DNA of 64,000 nucleotides from positions 285,311-349,310 of the forward strand of contig NZ_JAJVKV010000010.1 in assembly GCF_024198175.1 (NCBI RefSeq), given 5' to 3'. The notes beneath the pieces are model-generated. The model was not told where the DNA came from. It did no database searches and saw only the letters and a list, made by a program, of their open reading frames with translations. This stretch comes from Pyxidicoccus xibeiensis. Its GTDB lineage: Bacteria > Myxococcota > Myxococcia > Myxococcales > Myxococcaceae. The stretch's first letter is position 1, and each line of letters starts with the position of its first letter. Shown here in pieces: positions 41,874 through 50,181 of this stretch. The translations under genes and the position numbers were made by a program.

Positions 41874-43343
41874 CTACAGCGGCCGGTGCGACGGCTCGAG
41901 GAAGCCCTCCTCCAGCCGGGTGTCGGCCTCATGCACGGGCAGGCCCTGTCGGGCCGCGGACGGAGCCAGGCCAGCCCACTGGAAGAGGCGCTCCAGTGCG
42001 GCGGTGCGCTCGGGCTCGGGGAGCTGCATGAGGCGCGCGCCGTGGTTGCCGCGGGGCACGACGAAGCGCAGCGCATCATTCGACTCGCGCACCTCGAAGG
42101 GGGCGGAGGACCACGGGTCGTCCTCGCCGTAGAGGAACAGCATCCGCTGGCCCGCGTGGCGCACCCAGTGCCCCACGCGCAGCATGGCGGTGACGTCGAA
42201 CCGCTTCCGCACACCGAGCGGCGGCAGGTGGGCGGGGAGGTCCTGCCGTGGGTAGCGCAGCAGCCCGTGCAGGTGGTGCTCCGCGTAGCGCAGCGCGCCG
42301 AGCTGCGTGGCCGCCTGGTAGTAGTAGGGCGCAAGGGACTGGAGCCCCGCGTCCCCGAAGCTGTCGGTGAAGAACGTGCGGCGCTGGACGAAGTCGAAGA
42401 GCGCCGAGGCGGGCGCGTCCGGAGCCGGAATCGTCGGACAGAGGGCCTGGCTCCCGAGCTGCCAGAAGTAATAGGGCAGCTCCAGGACGGAGAACTCCAG
42501 CGCCCGGTCCAAGCCGAGCACGTCGAAGGTGGCGCCGCTGCTCGCCGCCACCCCGGCCGCGAAGGGCAGCAGCTCCTCGCGCCGGGTGAGCGCGGCCCGC
42601 TGGATGGCCCGGAGCCGCTCGCGGCAGTCCGCGTCGGTGCCCACCGTCTCGAGGAAGCGCACGGCCCGCACGTCCGTCTCCCCGCGCACGTTGGGCGTCA
42701 CATAGGCGACGGTGGCGTCCACGTCGTCCGGGTAGAAGTGGCGGTGGTAGGTGGCCGCCTGGCCGCCCTTGCTGATGCCGGTGCTCAGCCATCGGCCGTC
42801 TCCCAGCAGCGGGCGCAGCGCCTGGACGATGCGGTGGTGGTCGGCCGCGGCCTGCTCGATGGTGAGCCGCTTCCAGTCGTGGGAGGCCGGGCGCGAGGTG
42901 CCGAAGAAGCGGTGCTCGACGCGCAGCTCGTGGGCCGCCAGCAGCCGCGTGGGCTCGCTCTGGGTGGGCGTGGGCGTCAGCGCGTAACCGAGCGTGTGCA
43001 GCACCACCGGCGTGGGCCCCGGCCGGTAGCGGTAGAGGAGCGTCATGCGCTGGAGAAACCGCTCGCCCTCGGGGCGCTGGTGGTCCGCCGGCTGCTCGTA
43101 GTCGAGGATGAAGAAGCGCGTGTCCTTCGTCGTGTTCGACAGCCACACGTCCAGCAGCACGGTGAGCCCCGGGACGGCGCGCAGCTGCTCCCCGAGGTCC
43201 TCCGACTCCAGCGCGGAGGCCCGGGACGCGCCCGGGTCTTCGGAGCGGCCAGGCTCCGAGGGCGCACTCCCACCACAGGCCTGCAATAGCAACACGACCG
43301 CCAGGGCCGAGGCCCCGCGGGCGAGGAATGCTGTCCCACTCAT
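41874..43343 (-). CDS. S37-type tripeptidyl aminopeptidase, lipoprotein
   Basis: A 489-residue serine peptidase with a lipoprotein signal (ALAVVLLLQACGG). The catalytic Ser is in STGISKGGQAATYHRHFYPDD, with Asp in YGEDDPWS and His in RGNHGARL, matching the PS-10/S37 peptidases of Streptomyces (alpha/beta hydrolase fold). These release tripeptides from the N-termini of peptides outside the cell. It fits scavenging of peptides released by the metalloprotease. The ATG at 43343 is the start. The 201-bp gap to the next upstream gene contains nothing recognisable. Confidence 0.88.
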   Translation of the reverse strand: MSGTAFLARGASALAVVLLLQACGGSAPSEPGRSEDPGASRASALESEDLGEQLRAVPGLTVLLDVWLSNTTKDTRFFILDYEQPADHQRPEGERFLQRMTLLYRYRPGPTPVVLHTLGYALTPTPTQSEPTRLLAAHELRVEHRFFGTSRPASHDWKRLTIEQAAADHHRIVQALRPLLGDGRWLSTGISKGGQAATYHRHFYPDDVDATVAYVTPNVRGETDVRAVRFLETVGTDADCRERLRAIQRAALTRREELLPFAAGVAASSGATFDVLGLDRALEFSVLELPYYFWQLGSQALCPTIPAPDAPASALFDFVQRRTFFTDSFGDAGLQSLAPYYYQAATQLGALRYAEHHLHGLLRYPRQDLPAHLPPLGVRKRFDVTAMLRVGHWVRHAGQRMLFLYGEDDPWSSAPFEVRESNDALRFVVPRGNHGARLMQLPEPERTAALERLFQWAGLAPSAARQGLPVHEADTRLEEGFLEPSHRPL

Positions 43344-43544
43344 GGTGACGTCTCCGGGGCCGCCGGCCGAGCGGAGCCGGATGCATCGCCCTCGACGCGA
43401 CCCGCCGTCAGAACGTCAGCGGCCTCGGCGGCATATCGCCCCGAGCCTGGCAAGGGCCTGACGGCGAGGAGCAGGAAGCTGCCGTGCCGAAGGGGGCCCG
43501 CGGCAGCACGCCGCGCCGCAAGACGCTGCCCACCGCCCGCCGCG

Positions 43545-44822
43545 CTACTTCGGCGGCGGCCGCTCCGAGGTGCCAGGCGCCGGGCCCATGGGCTCGGCCT
43601 TGTAGGCGGCCCAGGACAGCGCCACCTCCCGCCCTGTCGCGTCGCGGCCATGGAGGAAGTCGATGACCTGCTTCACCTCTGGCCGCACCTCGGTGGGAAG
43701 CACGGTGACGTGTCCCCGGAAGCCTCCACGGCCCAGGTCCTCCGCCACGGTGATGACCTCGCGCCACGCACGGGTGCGCACGTCCACCTGGTCATCCCAG
43801 CTGACGGTGAGCCGCTCCACGCGCTCCCAGCTGACGTCGCCGCCTTCGAGCACGTCGACCTGGACCTCGCTCCGCCAGACCTCCGCCACGGAGGCCCCGG
43901 CCGCTCGCTCGACCTTCAGGCGCGCCTGGGGTGGCGCATCCGGCGGCGGCTGCCCCCGGACCAGCACGAATGCCGTCGCGGTCTGCTCGCCTCGCGCCCC
44001 ACGGGCGGACAGCCTCACAGTGAATCCCCGCACGTCGTGTGCACCCAGTGCCTGCGTCGCATAGCCATGCGTCGCCGCAGGCCTCTTCGTCAGCGCGGCA
44101 TTTCCGTCCCCGAAGTCCCACACGTACGAGGTGGAGGCGTTCGGGGATACCGCCTGGAAGCTGAAGTCTCCGCTGCCTCGCTGGGTGACCTCGATGCGCA
44201 GCGCATCGGCCTGCCCCTCCCCCTTTCCGCACGCGCGCACGTCGATGCCGACGAGCTGCTCCGCGAGCACGCCCACGCGCCGGCCCCCCAGGTCCTTGCA
44301 GAGCTGGAAGCGCACGAAGTACCGGCCCGCAGTGGCCGGAGCGCGCCACTGGAGCCGCGAGCCGGGCTGCAGCTCCGCCCCCGCCTCCGCGCCCGGCCAC
44401 ACCCACCGCTGGACGGCGCCCGGCTCGGCCTCACCTCCCACGCGAGCCGACAGCATCATCGGCTCACCCGCGCACACCCACGGACGGTCCGCGTCGATGC
44501 CCTCGATGACGGCGCTCGACGCCAGCACCACCCGCTCCTCGTTCAGCGCCTCGGAGAGGGCCTCGCCCGTCGCGGCGGGCGGAACGAGCGCGTGCGCCGG
44601 CGGCCGCAGCCGCGCACGGATGGCGGGGCTCGGAGCCACCTCCGCCGCGCGCACGGGCGCCGCCACGACGGTGCCCAGGCTGGTGGGCCGGAGCGGCGGC
44701 TCTACCTCCCGGGGCACCACCAGCGCCAGGCCCACGACCAGCAGCACCCCACCCGACACCAGGCCCACGATGACGCGGGCACGGCTCCTGCCTTTGCGAC
44801 TTCCAGGGACAACAGGTGACAT
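43545..44822 (-). CDS. Membrane-anchored PKD-domain protein
   Basis: A 425-residue protein with one N-terminal membrane segment (about 17-36, VIVGLVSGGVLLVVGLALVV) preceded by Arg/Lys (signal anchor), a Pro/Ala linker, and an extracytoplasmic part with a PKD domain (TSYVWDFGDGNAAL, about 245-300). Two other beta-rich sections flank it. A C-terminal segment (VEVRTRAWREVITVAEDLGRGGF-like) is conserved-looking but not assigned. It starts nine bases after the upstream hypothetical gene, so they are probably cotranscribed. Function unknown, perhaps surface binding. Confidence 0.78.
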   Translation of the reverse strand: MSPVVPGSRKGRSRARVIVGLVSGGVLLVVGLALVVPREVEPPLRPTSLGTVVAAPVRAAEVAPSPAIRARLRPPAHALVPPAATGEALSEALNEERVVLASSAVIEGIDADRPWVCAGEPMMLSARVGGEAEPGAVQRWVWPGAEAGAELQPGSRLQWRAPATAGRYFVRFQLCKDLGGRRVGVLAEQLVGIDVRACGKGEGQADALRIEVTQRGSGDFSFQAVSPNASTSYVWDFGDGNAALTKRPAATHGYATQALGAHDVRGFTVRLSARGARGEQTATAFVLVRGQPPPDAPPQARLKVERAAGASVAEVWRSEVQVDVLEGGDVSWERVERLTVSWDDQVDVRTRAWREVITVAEDLGRGGFRGHVTVLPTEVRPEVKQVIDFLHGRDATGREVALSWAAYKAEPMGPAPGTSERPPPK

Positions 44823-44831
44823 GGGCGTGCG

Positions 44832-45635
44832 TCAGAAGCCGAAGTCGTTGAGGTGGCGCCGGTAGCCCTGGGAGTTGGGCCGGTACCACTGGTCATCCCA
44901 GCCCTTGAACTCCACGTCGTCGAGCAGCCGCTCCGTCTTCCCGTTGAGGACCACGGAGTTGATGAGCGGCACGGCCGTGGAGCCCACGTTCCGCGAGGCG
45001 AGCTTGTTCGCCGTGGTGTCGAGGTACTGCGACGTCGTGCGGCTGCAGAAGTCCTGGGAGAAGCAGCCCCTGTCACACGTGGACAGGGTGTTGTAGGCGG
45101 CGTGCTTGTCCTCGGCCATGTAGAGGACGGGCCACCCGCGGTAGCCGTTGCGCGAGTCGCTCAGGTCGTACTCGAGCTGGTCGAACGAGTACCAGGCCGA
45201 CGAGTCACACGCGCTCTTGCGGTGCGCGGACAGGTAGGCCCAGTCGAGGTACCAGCGCCCACCGGAGTAGTGCACCTCGAAGATTTGAAACTCCGGGTCG
45301 CCGTCGTGGCCGGTGGTGACGCCGGTGTCCTCGTAGAAGGTGTCCAGGTAGAAGATGCGCAGCGTGCGGGTGGCGAAGGCCTCGCTCTTGACGGCGTAGT
45401 ACGGCCGGCGGGCGGTGCCGCTCTCGCCGCTGTCGAACCAGAACAGCGGCATGAACCACTTCGCGAGCTGGTACTCGCAGTCGTCATTGAGCCCGTCCCG
45501 GTCCGCGTCCGTGCCGGTGCCCCAGCAGTTGTCGCCGTAGGGAATGACGGAGAGGCCATCGGCACGGGCCACGGGGGCCGACAGCGCGAGGACCAGGCCC
45601 AACGACATGACGACGGTGCGGATACCGCGACTCAT
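44832..45635 (-). CDS. Secreted protein with calcium-binding loop, unknown function
   Basis: A 267-residue protein with a signal peptide (VVMSLGLVLALSAPVARA). Close after it is GTGTDADRDGLNDDCE, a thrombospondin type 3/EF-hand-like calcium loop. The body has many aromatic residues (WFMPLFWFDSG, IFYLDTFYEDTG, GDPEFQIFEVHYSGGRWYLDWAYLSAHRK) and a GDxE pattern near the centre. The pattern recalls secreted proteins with a Vps62/DUF946-like region, but I am not sure. It is the first of a two-gene unit with the PKD protein. Confidence 0.72.
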   Translation of the reverse strand: MSRGIRTVVMSLGLVLALSAPVARADGLSVIPYGDNCWGTGTDADRDGLNDDCEYQLAKWFMPLFWFDSGESGTARRPYYAVKSEAFATRTLRIFYLDTFYEDTGVTTGHDGDPEFQIFEVHYSGGRWYLDWAYLSAHRKSACDSSAWYSFDQLEYDLSDSRNGYRGWPVLYMAEDKHAAYNTLSTCDRGCFSQDFCSRTTSQYLDTTANKLASRNVGSTAVPLINSVVLNGKTERLLDDVEFKGWDDQWYRPNSQGYRRHLNDFGF

Positions 45636-45742
45636 GCAGGCGCTCCCGGGAGTGGAGACGTCGAGGGAGGCCGGAGGCTACCGTGCCTCCGGCCCCGCCC
45701 GTCAGCCGTCCCCGGGAGGACCGTCGATTTTCGGGCCCTCGG

Positions 45743-48700
45743 TCAGCGCGCACCCACGGCGGGCAGGTCCACCCCCCCGGTCGACAGGAAGGACGCCACC
45801 TGCTGCTGCGCGGCGTCCGCCACTGCCCCGTCGCCCACGCGGTACAGCAGGAAGGAGTGACGGACCTGCTCGGGCAGCGAGGCCACGTCCCACTTGTAGG
45901 CAGGGCAGACGTTCTGCGCTCCGGTGTTCGCCGCGGCGATGAGCCGCTCCGTCAGCGGGTTGGGGATGAGCTGGTCCCCCGCGATGTACTGGATGAACAC
46001 ATCCCGTCCCGGGGGCACGCCCGCGCGGTCCTTCAGCGCCCGCGCCACGTTGACCGGGTCCGCGGAGTCGTACACCTGGCGGTGCAGCCGCATCACGTCG
46101 TCGAAGCGCGGAGTCCCCGAGGTGAGTCCCTGCGAGGCCAGCAGCGCGAGATACGCGGCCCGCTGGCCCGCCAGCGCGGGCGACGTCAGCAGCAGCGATT
46201 GCAGGTCGGTCCCCGGCGTGTTGAGCACCCCGCGCTGGACGTCGGGATTCACGGACAGGAAGAGCGCTCCCACCGTGCCGCCCAGCCCCGCGCCCACCAG
46301 GTGGAGCCGCGAGGTGTCCAGCTTCACGCCTCCCAGCCCCGACGCGAGCTCCGGGCTGCGGAGCACGCGGACGAGCTGGGTCAGGTCGACGACGGCCTGC
46401 CGGTGGTTGTCGCGCACGGCGAAGGGGCTCGTGGGCTGGAGCATGTTCCAGCCGGAGATGGCGGGTTGCCGCGGGGCCTGCGACGTCGCGATGAACGAGC
46501 CGCCCTCGCACAGGCCCTGGCCGGAGCCCGTGGACAGGCAGCGCCCCTGCCCGATGGCCCCACAGAACACATCCCCGTGCAGCCCTTCTGGCGACGTGGA
46601 GCAGACCGCGCGCTCGCCGGAGCCGCTCGCCACGCAGCGGCCGTAGGAAGGTGACCCTGGGTTCCTGTCGCACGCCTCACTGCCCGGATTCGCGCAGGCA
46701 TTGTCGTTGTCGTACGGAGGCGGGCTTCCCGCGCAGCTGCTGCGCTCGCCATGCAGGGGCAGGTCCATGGCGGCGGCGGCGAAGCCCGCGCGCGCCAGCG
46801 CGTTGGCGATGTGGAGCAGGTGGTACCGGCTGCCCCCGTAGTCATGCGCGAAGAGGACCACGGGCCAGCCCGCCGCGGGCATGGGCGTGTTCGGGACGGT
46901 CAGCACCACCTCCGCCCGCGCCACCTGCGGCGTGCCGAAGGAGCCGTCCGGCGCGGTGAGGAGGTTGGCGTTGGAAATCCCGATGTCGAACAGCCGCCCC
47001 AGGCGGTCATGGGGCACGCCGAAGTGGGAAATCGTGACCGACCGGTCCTCGACGTAGACGGGCGCGGAGGGCACGTCGTTGGCGACGGCGGCGAGCGCCA
47101 CCAGGGACTCCCGGGTGGTCTGGGTGCGGAACACGGTGGCCAGCGCAATGCGCGAGCGGGGCAGCCCCAGCGCCACCAGCTGGTCCAGGGCGGGCTTCTG
47201 CCCCAGGCGGATGGGCTCCAGGGCCACCGCGAGCGCGTCCGGCAGGCCGGTCAGGGTGCTCCGGCCCTGGGCATCCACGAGCGGGGCCGCCAGCCGCACC
47301 ATCGCCCAGTTCACCGAGGGGATGACGCGGCGTCCCTCCGTGTCCTTCAGGTCCGTGGTGACGACGGCCGCGTAGGTGGTGCGCTCCTCCAGGGGCAGCT
47401 GCGGCACCCACTGGAGTTCCTGGGGATTGGACGGCCGGGTGCCGTCGGGATGGAGGCTGGAGGTGCAGTCGAGGCACGCCGTCACGGAGGGCGCCACGCC
47501 CTCGCCTCCCAGCCGCACGAACCGGGTGCCGTCCGCGAGCGAGGCCGCGTCCAGGCGCCCGGAGGACAGCGCCCCCTGCGTCGGGCTGTTCTCGGAGACG
47601 ATGGGCGCCGTGGTGGAGAACCCATCCAGCGTGTTGAGGCCGGTATAGAGCGCGTTCAGGAACGGGCTCTCCGAGGCCCTGGGCACCGGAAGGTTCAGCC
47701 CCGTCCCGTTGGCCGCCAGGAACAGGTTGCTGGGGTATGGGGCAACGAAGTTGGTGAGGTCGAAGCTCACCTCCGAGCGGCCCACCGTGGTGAAGGTCCA
47801 CAGCAGCGCCACATCCTCGCGAGCAATGCCCTGGCCCGCGAGCGTGGCCAGGTGGGGCGCGTAGAGCACGCGCAGTTGCTCCAGCTGCTGCGCATCCCCA
47901 TCCGGCAGGCCGGAGACCGTGCTGCGGCCCGAGCCATCCACCAGCGACGTGGCCGAGCGCACCCACTGCCAGGCCTGGCTGCCGACGACAGCCCGCCCCT
48001 GTGCATCCTTCACGCCCTGCTCGCCGCCGAGCACCGCCACCACGTACCGTGAGCCCCGGCCCCAACCTCTCGGGGGGATGATGGAGATGCGGTTCGTGTC
48101 CGGGTTGTAGCCGATCACCGGCGCCGAGGCCGGGGCCGGCCCCTGGATTCTCACCAGCCGGACGGTGGTATCGGTGACGGTGAGCGGGTCGAGCTCGCCC
48201 GAGACTTCGACACCGCCAACGGTCGACAGCGGGAAGCCATCCAGGGTGTTGAGGTAGTCGCGCGTGAACTCCTGCTGAGCGGGAGAAGTGCCCGGGTCCA
48301 CCGGCAGGGTCACCAGGCCCGTGCCCGGGTTGATGAACAGGTCATTGGGCTCGGGAACGACGGGCCGGGCACCGCGCGGCTCGAAGCGGAGGAACGTGTC
48401 CTGGGGCCCCGCGTCGGGCAGGCCCGCGTCGGTGTCGCCCGCATCGGGAATCCCCCCGGCATCCGCACCACCGTCAGCCCCTCCGTCCGCTCCGCCATCC
48501 GGCTGCCCCTGGGGCTCCGAGCAGACGCCCGCCTGACACTCCTCCCCGGGGTCACACGCCCCACAGGCGGCGCCGCCCGTGCCACAGAGCCGGAAGGTAT
48601 TGCCGGCCGTGCAGACACCCTCGGCGCAGCAGCCCGCGCAGGTCACCGGTCCACAGGAGGAGTCGGGAGGGTCGATGGGCTCGGGAGTATCACCGCACCC

Positions 48701-48754
48701 GGCGGTCACCAGGAGCGACAGGGCCACGAGGGCCATGGAGGGAATGAGACGCAT
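45743..48754 (-). CDS. Large lipoprotein with degenerate alpha/beta-hydrolase domain
   Basis: A 1003-residue lipoprotein (LVALSLLVTAGC, Cys20). A Cys-rich head (CAGCCAEGVC, CGACDPGEECQAGVC) and a GGADGGADG/PDAG linker lead to several beta-rich domains (PNDLFINPGTGLVTLPVDPG, LNTLDGF repeated twice) resembling the N-terminal part of bacterial extracellular lipase/hydrolase proteins. The C-terminal third looks like an alpha/beta hydrolase (VVLFAHDYGGSRYHLLHIANALARAGF, LHLVGAGLGGTVGALFL). The nucleophile elbow reads GAGLGG, with Gly where Ser would be, so hydrolase activity is doubtful. The start at 48754 gives a clean lipoprotein signal. Divergent from the P1 peptidase. Confidence 0.8.
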   Translation of the reverse strand: MRLIPSMALVALSLLVTAGCGDTPEPIDPPDSSCGPVTCAGCCAEGVCTAGNTFRLCGTGGAACGACDPGEECQAGVCSEPQGQPDGGADGGADGGADAGGIPDAGDTDAGLPDAGPQDTFLRFEPRGARPVVPEPNDLFINPGTGLVTLPVDPGTSPAQQEFTRDYLNTLDGFPLSTVGGVEVSGELDPLTVTDTTVRLVRIQGPAPASAPVIGYNPDTNRISIIPPRGWGRGSRYVVAVLGGEQGVKDAQGRAVVGSQAWQWVRSATSLVDGSGRSTVSGLPDGDAQQLEQLRVLYAPHLATLAGQGIAREDVALLWTFTTVGRSEVSFDLTNFVAPYPSNLFLAANGTGLNLPVPRASESPFLNALYTGLNTLDGFSTTAPIVSENSPTQGALSSGRLDAASLADGTRFVRLGGEGVAPSVTACLDCTSSLHPDGTRPSNPQELQWVPQLPLEERTTYAAVVTTDLKDTEGRRVIPSVNWAMVRLAAPLVDAQGRSTLTGLPDALAVALEPIRLGQKPALDQLVALGLPRSRIALATVFRTQTTRESLVALAAVANDVPSAPVYVEDRSVTISHFGVPHDRLGRLFDIGISNANLLTAPDGSFGTPQVARAEVVLTVPNTPMPAAGWPVVLFAHDYGGSRYHLLHIANALARAGFAAAAMDLPLHGERSSCAGSPPPYDNDNACANPGSEACDRNPGSPSYGRCVASGSGERAVCSTSPEGLHGDVFCGAIGQGRCLSTGSGQGLCEGGSFIATSQAPRQPAISGWNMLQPTSPFAVRDNHRQAVVDLTQLVRVLRSPELASGLGGVKLDTSRLHLVGAGLGGTVGALFLSVNPDVQRGVLNTPGTDLQSLLLTSPALAGQRAAYLALLASQGLTSGTPRFDDVMRLHRQVYDSADPVNVARALKDRAGVPPGRDVFIQYIAGDQLIPNPLTERLIAAANTGAQNVCPAYKWDVASLPEQVRHSFLLYRVGDGAVADAAQQQVASFLSTGGVDLPAVGAR

Positions 48755-48875
48755 GGAAAGGCTTTCTCGCGGAGAAGCGTGCACAGGGGAGGTGGCGGAA
48801 CGATACCCGCTGAGGCCCACCACGTTCCTCATCGTTTGCGCATGGGCGCCCGTGCCATTGGTGTAGGAAGTCGGC

Positions 48876-50168
48876 ATGCGTGCTCTTCCCTCCGTCCTGC
48901 TCTGTCTTTCGATGACCCTGGCGAGCGCGGGCCTCGCGCAGCCCGCCCCCGCGAAGGCAAAGCCCCGCGCCCGGGACCTGGGCATCACCTTCGGCGGGAG
49001 GACTGGCCCCAACAACGCCATCACAGACGTGCCGGGGGTGGAGGTGGGCCACACGACGCTCATCTCCGGCGAGGACCGCGGCGAGCCGGGCCAGCGCGCG
49101 GTGCGGACGGGCGTCACCGCCGTGCTGCCTCGCGGCAAGGATGGCGTCGCCGAGGCGGTGTTCGCCGCGACCTTCGCCCTCAATGGCAATGGCGAGCTGA
49201 CGGGCACGCACTGGGTGGAAGAGTCGGGCCAGCTATCCGGGCCGGTGATGCTGACGAACACCAACGACATCGGCGCCGTGCGTGACGGCGTCATCACCTG
49301 GGCGATGAAGCGGGACCTCGCGTGGGACCTGGGCCTGCCCGTGGTGGCGGAGACCTGGGACGGCTTCCTCAACGACATCTACGGCTTCCACGTGAAGGCC
49401 GAGCATGCCCATCAGGCGCTCGACACCGCTCGCGGCGGGCCCGTCCCGGAGGGCGCGGTGGGCGGCGGCACGGGGATGATGTGCCACGGCTTCAAGGGCG
49501 GTATCGGCACCGCCTCCCGGAAGCTGCCCGACGCCGAGGGCGGCCACACCGTGGGCGTGCTGGTGCAGTGCAACTACGGCGCGCGCCGGCTCCTCTCCGT
49601 GGAGGGGGTGCCGGTGGGCGAGGAGCTCACCGACCTGCGGCCCTGCTACGTGGGCGCCCGGAAGCCGGAGGGGCCCTTCATCGGGAACATGGTGGCCTGC
49701 CCGGCCTCGAGCGGCGTCACCCGGCCGACGCTGAACGAGGGCGCGGGCTCCATCATCATCGTCGTCGGGACGGACGCGCCCCTGCTGCCGCACCAGCTGA
49801 AGCGCATCGCCCGGCGCGTCTCGCTGGGCCTCGGGAAGATGGGGGGCCTGGGGGAGAACTACTCGGGCGACATCTTCCTCGCCTTCTCGACGCAGCGGCT
49901 GAAGCCGGCCGCGCAGGCGCGCATCGCCAGCGTGGCCATGCTCGACAACGACCACATCACCCCGCTCTTCGAGGCCACGGTGCAGGCCACGCAGGAGGCC
50001 ATCCTCAACGCCATGCTCGCCGCCGAGACGACGACGGGCGCCAAGGGCGTCCGCGTCTTCGCCCTGCCCCAGGACCGGCTGGTGAAGGCCATGAAGAAGT
50101 ACGGGCGGCTGTCACCCGCCCCGGCGCGCGAGCCCCAGAAGCCCGCGACGCCGAAGCGCACGCCTTGA
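48876..50168 (+). CDS. P1 family peptidase (DmpA/beta-peptidyl aminopeptidase type)
   Basis: A 430-residue secreted protein (signal LPSVLLCLSMTLASAGLA) of the P1/DmpA N-terminal nucleophile family. It has ITDVPGVEVGHTTL near the start, the GGGTGMMCHGFKGGIGTASR block, and EGAGSIIIVVGTDAP where autocleavage between Gly291 and Ser292 should free the catalytic Ser. These enzymes cut amino acids or D-amino acids from peptide N-termini. The tail is Pro/Lys-rich. It is divergent from the hydrolase-like lipoprotein; the 121 bases between them should hold both promoters. Confidence 0.9.
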   Translation: MRALPSVLLCLSMTLASAGLAQPAPAKAKPRARDLGITFGGRTGPNNAITDVPGVEVGHTTLISGEDRGEPGQRAVRTGVTAVLPRGKDGVAEAVFAATFALNGNGELTGTHWVEESGQLSGPVMLTNTNDIGAVRDGVITWAMKRDLAWDLGLPVVAETWDGFLNDIYGFHVKAEHAHQALDTARGGPVPEGAVGGGTGMMCHGFKGGIGTASRKLPDAEGGHTVGVLVQCNYGARRLLSVEGVPVGEELTDLRPCYVGARKPEGPFIGNMVACPASSGVTRPTLNEGAGSIIIVVGTDAPLLPHQLKRIARRVSLGLGKMGGLGENYSGDIFLAFSTQRLKPAAQARIASVAMLDNDHITPLFEATVQATQEAILNAMLAAETTTGAKGVRVFALPQDRLVKAMKKYGRLSPAPAREPQKPATPKRTP

Positions 50169-50181
50169 CGCTGGACGGCGC

